In this document: positions 18,157-25,095 of the stretch, one piece after another
How positions within the stretch are numbered: position 1 is the first letter of the stretch
Layout: every line of letters begins with the position of its first letter
From: Betaproteobacteria bacterium
GTDB lineage: Bacteria > Pseudomonadota > Gammaproteobacteria > Burkholderiales > Rhodocyclaceae
Length of the DNA: 25,095 bases
Direction: 5' to 3'
Assembly: GCA_028868235.1 (NCBI GenBank)
Contig: JAGWUW010000005.1
Location: 1 to 25,095, forward strand
Notes under the pieces: model-generated
Databases searched by the model: none
Seen by the model: only the letters and a program-made list of their open reading frames with translations
What the model was told of the DNA's origin: nothing
Program-made: the position numbers and the translations under genes

Positions 18157-19712
18157 CGGGGACGGCCTTTTTCCGCCTGGTCGGCAAAATCCAGGTCGAA
18201 TGGGGCTTCCAACCCCAATTGGCGCGACAGGTCGTTGATTTGCTGCTTTAGCGCGATCATCTGGATTTCACGACCGACCGAAGCGGCGTTGAAGCGCTCC
18301 AGTTCAAGGTTGTTGCGGCGCAGTTCGAGTTCATTGTTGCGACGGGCGGTGATGTCGCGGGAGAGGACGACAAAATGCTGGCGCGGGCCACCATGCATCG
18401 CCTTGCGGGCAACCGAGAGCTCAAAGTGGTGGAGGCCATCGGGCAACTGCAACGAGATGGTTCGGCCATAGTCGGTGCCGGTTTCTCCTGCACAGGCCAG
18501 GGCCATCTTGACGGTTTGTGCCGCATCGGCAGGCAAGATCTCGTCAAGTGTGTGGCCGAGCAGTTCTGTGGGTGGGGCGGCCAGCAGGTTGATCGCCGTG
18601 GCTTCAACCTTCACGTAGCGCCCTGTCTCGTCGAGTTCGAAGAGCAGATCGGGAATGGCGTGCAGGGTGGCGGTCAAATCATCGGTCAGTTGCTTGACTT
18701 CGGCCTGCGCTCGTTTGGTCTCCGTGATATCCAGGGATATGCGGCAGATATAGCGAATGTCGCCGGCTTTGTTGATTACCGGGAACATGTGGGACATGTA
18801 GGTGCGGGCCTCGCCATGAATTGGCACGATTTCCTCTATTGAGTGGCGCTGGCGCGTGCGCACAATCAAGGCATCGTTGGCCTGGAAGCTGCGCGCGGTT
18901 TCCTCGGGGTAGAGGTCGAAATCCGTCTTGCCGACGATTTCGGCTTCGCTGAGGTTGTGAATGCGTTGCATATGTGGATTGGCCGCTGCGTAGTGGCCAT
19001 CCGGCGTTTTTAGCGTCAGGGCGGACGGAGAATGGTTAACGATGGCGGTCAGGCGCTCGTCCCTGTCACGGAGTTGCGCTTCGAGGTTGCTGCGTTCGGT
19101 GATATCGCGAGAGATACCGAAGATGCCAATCACCCTGCCATCGGCATCGCGGAGCGGCCCTTTGGTGGCAAGAAAGACCTTCTCTCCGGCGGGTGTCGTC
19201 AGGCGCTCCTCGGCGGTGAAGGTGACATTTTTCTCGATGACGGTGCGGCCAGCGGCGATCAACATTTCGGCTTGATCGGGTGGGAAAATCGCATGGTCAT
19301 CGTAGCCCAGCACGGCGGCGGGCGGCTTGCCGACGAACTCGCTGGCAGCACGGTTGAACAGGATGTAGCGCCCGTCACGATCCTTGGCGAACATGGCATC
19401 ATCGGACCCTTCGGCGATGGCTTCGATCAGTTGCTGGGCGCGGAGGCGTTCCTCGTACAGTTCATTCTGACGAATACGCTCGCTATCCAGCCGGCCAAAC
19501 AGTCTCCTTGTCACGACAAAGAGCAGTGCCGAGGTTACGATCACGAATAGCCAGCCCTTGAGCATACTGACTCGAACGATGGTTTCGGGGTCAGTAAACA
19601 TTACTTGGACGGCATGGTCCGAGAATAGAATCCAGAGGGTAGCGAATAGCGCGTAGGTTAGCGTCAGTCGCAAGGACTCCGGCCTGCCGGACGAAGCTTG
19701 AGGCTTCGTCAC
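18153..19712 (-). CDS. membrane PAS-domain sensor protein without kinase domain (519 aa)
   Basis: First gene of the signalling operon. Two transmembrane helices at about 14-30 and 52-68 flank a short periplasmic loop; three PAS domains follow (about 92-210, 212-335, 345-455), the first two ending GISRDITERSNLE and RISLDITETKRAQ and the third LSRDITARRNNELE. Residues about 455-495 form a coiled coil (NNLELERFNAASVGREIQM...). In many kinases such a helix leads straight into HisKA, but here the protein stops after about 25 more residues. There is no HisKA, HATPase, GGDEF, EAL or methyl-accepting domain. Its TGA overlaps the GTG of the kinase gene. The start is taken as GTG at 19712; it lacks a good Shine-Dalgarno, and no ATG occurs before residue 38. 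It probably works through the downstream kinase by hetero-oligomerisation (inference). Confidence 0.85.
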   Translation of the reverse strand: MTKPQASSGRPESLRLTLTYALFATLWILFSDHAVQVMFTDPETIVRVSMLKGWLFVIVTSALLFVVTRRLFGRLDSERIRQNELYEERLRAQQLIEAIAEGSDDAMFAKDRDGRYILFNRAASEFVGKPPAAVLGYDDHAIFPPDQAEMLIAAGRTVIEKNVTFTAEERLTTPAGEKVFLATKGPLRDADGRVIGIFGISRDITERSNLEAQLRDRDERLTAIVNHSPSALTLKTPDGHYAAANPHMQRIHNLSEAEIVGKTDFDLYPEETARSFQANDALIVRTRQRHSIEEIVPIHGEARTYMSHMFPVINKAGDIRYICRISLDITETKRAQAEVKQLTDDLTATLHAIPDLLFELDETGRYVKVEATAINLLAAPPTELLGHTLDEILPADAAQTVKMALACAGETGTDYGRTISLQLPDGLHHFELSVARKAMHGGPRQHFVVLSRDITARRNNELELRRNNLELERFNAASVGREIQMIALKQQINDLSRQLGLEAPFDLDFADQAEKGRPR

Positions 19713-19782
19713 GTGGGGAACTCGTGGTACGGATGCAGAAAAATCACCTTTGTCAGCTACCCGTCAAAATATCGATTTTATT

Positions 19783-19810
19783 ACTTTAGCGTAGCTTTCG
19801 ATTTGGTCAA
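19783..19810 (-). promoter_or_regulatory. candidate sigma-70 promoter of the PAS/kinase operon
   Basis: Read on the minus strand, TTGACC (19810-19805, five of six to the -35 consensus) is followed after 16 nt by TAAAGT (19788-19783, four of six to the -10 consensus). Transcription would begin near 19776, giving a leader of about 64 nt that is notably AT-rich compared with the surroundings. It is the best-placed promoter pair ahead of the GTG at 19712. No obvious operator palindrome was found. Confidence 0.4.
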
Positions 19811-19870
19811 TACACCCCCGGTATTGCCCTAGGGAGGGGATTTTCACGTCTTGACAGCAGCGGGAAAGGT

Positions 19871-19963
19871 TTGCCGCGATGGCACAGGGCTATCCGGCCT
19901 CAAAGGTTTTCGTCCGGTAAACTAGTGCCGAGGAGCAGAGGGTACTAGCCAGCAGCGAGGCAA
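19871..19963. other. nested inverted-repeat element, possible structured RNA
   Basis: Three nested pairings are visible. TTGCCGCG (19871-19878) pairs with CGAGGCAA (19956-19963) apart from one mismatch. Inside that, GGCAC (19881-19885) pairs with GTGCC (19925-19929). Inside that, CCGG (19894-19897) pairs with CCGG (19914-19917), capped by CCT/AGG around a CAA loop (19898-19906). An alternative CTAGT (19922-19926)/ACTAG (19944-19948) pairing competes with the GGCAC/GTGCC stem. I cannot assign it to a known RNA family or decide the strand; either strand could fold. Confidence 0.3.
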
Positions 19964-20121
19964 CAACAGAATGGATAACGAGGGGCAGCGGAACATCGGG
20001 TGATGGGACTGGTAAGCGTATCGGTGGCTACCTTAATGCGCCACCCTGCATTGGGCTGACCAAGCTGAATCAAGCCCGCATCGGTTCGTCCAAGCCTGCG
20101 TGCCTCGTATGCACCTTGCGG

Positions 20122-22563
20122 TCAGGCGGGAGGTTGCTTGGCCTTCCTTTTGCGAGGTTTTCGGGAACGGGGCGGATGCAGCATCTCCTGGTGCATCTGT
20201 GCCAGCTCGGCCAGTTGGAGGGCGATGTGGTAGTTCAGCGTGCCCTCCGGAACCTCACCTTTTTCGTTGGGTTCGCCAGCCGGTAGGCCGGTCAACAATT
20301 CCATCGCTTCGTCGGTGTCATGTACGGCCCAGATGTGGAAATGCCCTTCACGCACCGCCGTGACGACATCGGGTTCCAACATCAGGTGGCAGATATTGGC
20401 GGCCGGAATGATGACTCCTTGCCCGCCCGTGAGGCCGCGCGCCGCGCAAATTTCAAAAAAGCCCTCGATTTTTTCGTTGATGCCGCCGACTGGCTGGACC
20501 ATGCCGAACTGGTTCACCGAGCCGGTGACAGCCAGCGACTGTCGGATCGGAACGGCGGCGAGGGTGGAGAGCAGGGCGGCCAGTTCGGCTAGTGAGGCGC
20601 TGTCGCCTTCGACACCGCCGTACGATTGCTCGAACACCAAGCTGGCGCGCAGCGATAGGGGCATGGCCCAGCCGAAGCGGGCGGCCAGGAAAGACGAAAG
20701 GATGAGCACTCCCTTGGAGTGAATGGGGCCGCCGAGTTCGACTTCGCGCTCGATGTCGATGATTTCGCCTTCGCCCATGCGCACCGTCGCCGTGATGCGC
20801 ACTGGATGAGCGAAGGTGCTCTCTCCGAGCATAGCGACGGCGAGGCCGTTGATCTGGCCGACGTGCAGGCCATCGGTAGCGATCAGCAACTGGCCGCGCA
20901 GGATTTCTTCCCGGTAACGCTCCTGGATTCGCTCATTGCGGTAGCGGTGTGCGTGCAAGGCGCTCTCGACGTGTTCACGCTCGATCACGGCGGCACCGGC
21001 CGCGCCGGCGACGTGTTCGGCTTCGCGCATCAGGTCGCTGAGAGGCTGGGTCAGGGTGGTCAGCTTTTCGGCATCGCCGGCCAAGCGGGCGGCCTGTTCG
21101 ATGACGCGGGCGACCGCCGAGGCGGAGAGCGGTCGCAATGTGTCGCGGCGGGCCAGCGTGGCGATCAGCCGGGCATACTGGACGGTGCCTTCCGGCGTGC
21201 GGGTGATTTCGCTTTCGAAGTCGGCGTTGATCTTGAATAGCGCTAGAAAGTCCGGGTCGAGTTCTGCCAGCAGGTAATAGATGATGCGCTCGCCGATCAG
21301 AATCACCTTGAGGTCGAGCGGTAGCGGTTCCGGCTCCAGTTGCACCGTGCTGCTCAGGCCGACCAGTTCGGCCAGCGATTCGATGCGGATCTGCCCCGAG
21401 CGCAGCGTACGCTTGAGCCCATCCCAGGCATAGGGTTGCGACAGCAACTTGCGAGCATCGAGTACGAGGAAGCCGCCATTGGCACGGTGCAGGGCGCCGG
21501 CCTTGATCAGCGTGAAATTGCTGACCAGCGTGCCCATGTGCACATGGTGTTCAATGCGGCCGACCAGGTTTTGCAGGGTGGGGTTGTCCTCGTAGATGAT
21601 AGGGCGCTCGCCGCTTGTCGGGTTTTCGACCAGCAGGTTGACCCGGTAACGCTGTGCCGAGATAGTGCCCGAATAGATTGTGGCCTCGTTGTCCTCGTCG
21701 TTCTTGGTGGATTCGTGCATCGACTGGCCACTGGAGATGATGTCCTGCATTACGCCATCGAGGTAGGCAGTGACATCGGGCAGGTCGGCAAAATGGCGCT
21801 TGATGTCCTCGATCAGATGGCCGACCGCGAGGCGCAGAACCTCGCTGCCAAGTTCCTTGATCGCCATTTGCACTTCCCGGCGCCAGTGCGGGAATTCGTT
21901 CATCAACTTGTGTAGCTTTTCGTGATTGGCGCGGATCTTTGCCTCAAACGCGTTCTTTTCATCCTCAGAGAGGGCGTTGAATTCGTCGGGAGACATCGGC
22001 TCACCCGCATCCCTCATCGGCGCGAAGACAAAACCGTGCGGGGTGCGCAGCAGGGCGACGCCGCCTTCCTGCGCATCTTGGCCGAGCTGGCGCAGCGCCG
22101 CTTCCTCTCGTTTTTTTTCCTCCTCCTGCAGCGACTCGACGCGGGTGCTGTAGTCGTCGCTCTCGAAGGCAGCCGCAATGGTCGGGGTAATTTCGTCGAC
22201 GAAATCCTGCATCTCGCGGTACAACTGCGCCCCTCGCCCACAGGGCAGCTTCAACAGCCTCGCCCGTGTCGAGTCGGCAAAATCGAGCACATAGCACCAG
22301 TCGGCTGGTGGCGCGCCGTGCCGGCTTTCCTCTTTCAATTGCTGCGCGACGATGGCGTGACGCCCGCTGCCGGCCTCGCCGAGAACGAACAGGTTATAGC
22401 CGCCGAACGGCATGTCGAGGCCCAGGCGCAACGCCTCCATGGCGCGCGGGTGGATCAGTACAGGATCGAGTTCCGACAACTCGGCGGTGGTGGAAAATGA
22501 CAGAATTGCCGGATCGCAGATAGTGTATAGCGCTTCTGGCAGGAGTTCGCTGGGTGTCGGCAT
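20122..22563 (-). CDS. Lon-like AAA+ ATP-dependent protease (LonB/YcbZ type)
   Basis: Cytoplasmic protease of the Lon superfamily in which a divergent AAA+ region precedes a C-terminal Ser/Lys protease domain. Visible: Walker-A-like GEAGSGRH (about 61-68), with Arg-His in place of Lys-Ser/Thr; an acidic coiled-coil insert of about residues 120-260; Walker-B-like NGGFLVLDA; then the protease domain with catalytic S655 in EGDSASLAE and K698 in GINEKIEG, 43 residues apart as in Lon. Lacking the large N-terminal substrate domain of Lon, it resembles YcbZ-type proteins. The C-terminus ends in a Lys/Arg-rich tail (PRSRKPRKRKAKQ). The start is ATG at 22563 (813 aa); a GTG at 22575, 3-4 nt after AAGGGA, would add four residues. 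It is divergent from ald across 166 bp. Substrates are unknown. Confidence 0.9.
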   Translation of the reverse strand: MPTPSELLPEALYTICDPAILSFSTTAELSELDPVLIHPRAMEALRLGLDMPFGGYNLFVLGEAGSGRHAIVAQQLKEESRHGAPPADWCYVLDFADSTRARLLKLPCGRGAQLYREMQDFVDEITPTIAAAFESDDYSTRVESLQEEEKKREEAALRQLGQDAQEGGVALLRTPHGFVFAPMRDAGEPMSPDEFNALSEDEKNAFEAKIRANHEKLHKLMNEFPHWRREVQMAIKELGSEVLRLAVGHLIEDIKRHFADLPDVTAYLDGVMQDIISSGQSMHESTKNDEDNEATIYSGTISAQRYRVNLLVENPTSGERPIIYEDNPTLQNLVGRIEHHVHMGTLVSNFTLIKAGALHRANGGFLVLDARKLLSQPYAWDGLKRTLRSGQIRIESLAELVGLSSTVQLEPEPLPLDLKVILIGERIIYYLLAELDPDFLALFKINADFESEITRTPEGTVQYARLIATLARRDTLRPLSASAVARVIEQAARLAGDAEKLTTLTQPLSDLMREAEHVAGAAGAAVIEREHVESALHAHRYRNERIQERYREEILRGQLLIATDGLHVGQINGLAVAMLGESTFAHPVRITATVRMGEGEIIDIEREVELGGPIHSKGVLILSSFLAARFGWAMPLSLRASLVFEQSYGGVEGDSASLAELAALLSTLAAVPIRQSLAVTGSVNQFGMVQPVGGINEKIEGFFEICAARGLTGGQGVIIPAANICHLMLEPDVVTAVREGHFHIWAVHDTDEAMELLTGLPAGEPNEKGEVPEGTLNYHIALQLAELAQMHQEMLHPPRSRKPRKRKAKQPPA

Positions 22564-22729
22564 AATTTGGTGCACTTTCCCTTGGAGTTTTCCAATAGAT
22601 TACTCGCAACGGGGCCGGCTACCAATCAACCCGATCAGTATTGGCCGTGGAGTACGATAGGCATGCCTGCATCCGACTGAGTAGATGTGGTGCTAATGAC
22701 GGTTACAACGATCCTGCAAGGAGAAAATG

Positions 22730-23852
<1,123 letters not shown>

Positions 23853-23854
<2 letters not shown>

Positions 23855-23906
23855 ATATGGCTGGGCGGTGGCACAACCCCGTCCTCATTACTTTGACGCC
23901 ATATTC
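23853..23906. repeat. 9-bp inverted repeat just after ald
   Basis: GAATATGGC (23853-23861, overlapping the ald stop codon) and GCCATATTC (23898-23906) form a perfect 9-bp inverted repeat around a 36-nt loop. There is no T-run after it, so it is not a terminator itself. It might stabilise the 3' end of the mRNA or be chance. Confidence 0.35.
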
Positions 23907-23944
23907 GGCATCGGATACCTGAGCGAGTGCTTACCTTGATCGCG

Positions 23945-23987
23945 ATGGAAGATGCGGCCTCTGAAGCGCATCTTCCATGGCATTTTT
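23945..23987 (+). terminator. rho-independent terminator of ald
   Basis: A perfect 12-bp stem, ATGGAAGATGCG (23945-23956) with CGCATCTTCCAT (23967-23978), closes a 10-nt loop and is followed after GGCA by TTTTT at 23983-23987. The T-run lies only on the + strand side, so it serves the ald transcript and not the convergent ppk1. Confidence 0.85.
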
Positions 23988-24015
23988 GCGTGGTAGAGCG
24001 CCGCCGAATTTACTG

Positions 24016-25095
24016 TCAGGTGCTGCCCAGAGTGACCATCAATTCGCCTTGGGCATTGTGCGGTTTGCTACGCGTCGCGCGACGCCGCTGGTAGACGCCG
24101 TGGCTATTCATTTCCCAGCCCTGCTGATTGTCGGCGAGATAGAACTTCAAGCCTTCCGTAATGACCCGGCGCTTCAGCTTGGGGTCGAGGATAGGGAAGG
24201 CCAACTCGATACGCTTGAAGAAATTGCGTTCCATCCAGTCGGCACTGGATAGATAGACGGTTTCCTTGCCGCCGGCCAGGAAGTAGAAAATGCGGTGGTG
24301 TTCAAGGAAGCGGCCGATGATGGAGCGAACACGAATATTTTCTGAAAGTCCCTTGACGCCTGGGCGTAGGGCACAGACGCCGCGCACGATGAGGTCGATC
24401 TCGACGCCGGCTTGCGAGGCCTGGTAAAGGGCTTCGATGACTTCAGGTTCGAGCAGCGAGTTCATCTTGGCGACAATACGAGCCTTGCCGCCCGCCCTGG
24501 CAATTTCAGCCTCGGCCGCGATGCCCAGCACCACATTCTGTTGCAACGTAAAAGGGGCCTGCCACAGGTGTTTTAGCGTGCGCGCCTTGCCCAGGCCGGT
24601 GAGTTGCTTGAAAACCTCGCTCGTGTCGTGAGTGACTTCCTCATTGGCCGTGAGGAGGCCGAAATCGGTATAGAGGCGTGCGGTCCGCGGGTGATAGTTT
24701 CCGGTGCCGAGGTGAGCGTAGCGCTTCAGGCCGCCTTCTTCGCGACGGACGATAAGCAGGGCCTTGGCGTGGGTTTTGTAGCCAACGACGCCGTAAACGA
24801 CGTGGGCGCCGACTTGTTCCAACTTCGTTGCCCAACCGATATTGGCTTCCTCGTCGAAACGGGCCATCAGTTCGACGACGACGGTTACTTCCTTGCCGTT
24901 CTGCGCGGCGCGGATCAGCGACTCCATCAGTACCGAGTCGGTGCCGGTGCGGTAGACGGTCATCTTGATAGCGACGACCTGTGGATCGGTGGCAGCCTGG
25001 CTCAGTAGTTCGATGACCGGAGCAAATGACTGGTAGGGGTGGTGGAGCAGGATATCGTTTTTGCGGATGCTCTCGAAGATGTTGGCCCCCTTGGT
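24016..25095 (-). CDS. ppk1: polyphosphate kinase PPK1, C-terminal 359 residues (5' end outside window)
   Basis: Reversible enzyme that polymerises ATP gamma-phosphate into inorganic polyphosphate, membrane-associated in known cases. The frame is open to the window edge; residues begin TKGANIFESIRKNDILLHHP, well inside the family, so about half the protein is missing. Visible: the KMTVYRTGTDS segment, YKTHAK containing the His that is phosphorylated in E. coli PPK (H435 there), the RYAHLGTGNYHPRTARLYTD block, LIVRGVCALRPG, and FLEHHRIFYF with the second catalytic His (H592 in E. coli), then SSADWMERN. The C-terminus has a short basic extension (YQRRRATRSKPHN) before the stop. It is convergent with ald, and no T-rich terminator for it is visible in the 161-bp gap. 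Many polyphosphate-accumulating bacteria belong to the Rhodocyclales, but ppk1 alone does not show that lifestyle. Confidence 0.95.
   Translation of the reverse strand, partial: TKGANIFESIRKNDILLHHPYQSFAPVIELLSQAATDPQVVAIKMTVYRTGTDSVLMESLIRAAQNGKEVTVVVELMARFDEEANIGWATKLEQVGAHVVYGVVGYKTHAKALLIVRREEGGLKRYAHLGTGNYHPRTARLYTDFGLLTANEEVTHDTSEVFKQLTGLGKARTLKHLWQAPFTLQQNVVLGIAAEAEIARAGGKARIVAKMNSLLEPEVIEALYQASQAGVEIDLIVRGVCALRPGVKGLSENIRVRSIIGRFLEHHRIFYFLAGGKETVYLSSADWMERNFFKRIELAFPILDPKLKRRVITEGLKFYLADNQQGWEMNSHGVYQRRRATRSKPHNAQGELMVTLGST

Larger units (their letters stand above)
19713..20121. other. 409-bp gene-free stretch between the signalling operon and the Lon-like gene
   Basis: No convincing protein-coding gene: the only ATG frames of note are tiny (13 codons from 19879, 10 codons from 19970) and lack ribosome-binding sites. 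It holds the candidate operon promoter at 19783-19810, a perfect TTGACA at 19851-19856 on the + strand with no -10 partner, the nested inverted-repeat element at 19871-19963, and a small hairpin GGTGGC/GCCACC (20023-20028 with 20040-20045). No hairpin followed by a T-run marks a terminator for the Lon-like gene, whose stop borders this stretch. Confidence 0.6.

Noticed and set aside
19851..19856. Perfect TTGACA on the + strand as a promoter
   Set aside because: No acceptable -10 hexamer at 15-19 bp and no + strand gene follows; kept only as a note in the gap description.
19871..19963. Identification of the structured element as a GEMM (c-di-GMP) or SAH riboswitch
   Set aside because: Only short fragments match the consensus and the required conserved segments are absent or out of order; no suitable downstream gene lies on the + strand.
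20023..20045. GGTGGC/GCCACC hairpin as terminator of the Lon-like gene
   Set aside because: The 6-bp stem is short and is not followed by a T-run on the minus strand.
23857..23922. 21-codon frame after ald
   Set aside because: No ribosome-binding site, it overlaps the inverted repeat, and there are no recognisable features.

Overview
This window reads as chromosomal DNA of a betaproteobacterium, most likely Rhodocyclales (Dechloromonas/Azonexus/Accumulibacter-like). The case rests on high GC, very compact gene packing, the flavour of the RelA, MtfA, ComEC and PPK1 proteins, and the abundance of large PAS-rich sensor kinases. This placement is inferred from protein style, not from a search. 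I see no rRNA, tRNA, insertion sequence, prophage gene, integrase or CRISPR array.

Layout. Positions 1-3957 (+) hold comEC, with its first codon apparently just outside the window, followed by two tightly spaced alpha/beta hydrolases. Positions 4064-7438 (+) encode a membrane hybrid histidine kinase (Cache-PAS3-HisKA-HATPase-REC). Its 3' end overlaps convergently with mtfA (M90-type zinc peptidase), which is translationally coupled to an upstream EamA-type transporter gene (7374-9028, -). From a 111-bp divergent gap, relA (ppGpp synthetase, 9140-11362, +) is read, followed by a 59-residue two-helix membrane protein.

Positions 11527-19712 (-) form the most distinctive region: a four-gene signalling operon with start/stop overlaps or a 7-nt gap. 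In transcription order it encodes a membrane PAS protein with no kinase domain, a Cache-PAS3 histidine kinase with no receiver, a stand-alone CheY-like receiver, and a REC-PAS3-HisKA-HATPase-REC-REC hybrid kinase. The operon contains four receivers and two kinases but no HPt domain and no DNA-binding, GGDEF/EAL or other output domain, so its output must lie elsewhere or be protein-protein.

A 409-bp gene-free stretch (19713-20121) carries a candidate promoter for this operon and a nested inverted-repeat element. Beyond it are a Lon-like AAA+ protease (20122-22563, -), alanine dehydrogenase (22730-23854, +) with a clear rho-independent terminator, and the C-terminal 359 residues of polyphosphate kinase PPK1 (24016 to the window end, -).

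How it fits together: several genes (relA, ppk1, Lon-like protease, mtfA, ald) belong to nutrient or stress physiology, and three of the largest genes are multi-sensor kinases, two of which are paralogous over roughly their kinase halves. Most genes are ordinary housekeeping. The points worth following up are the output-less phosphorelay operon, the kinase-less PAS sensor that heads it, the possible leaderless relA/eamA pair, the overprinted 3' end of the first hybrid kinase, and the structured non-coding element.
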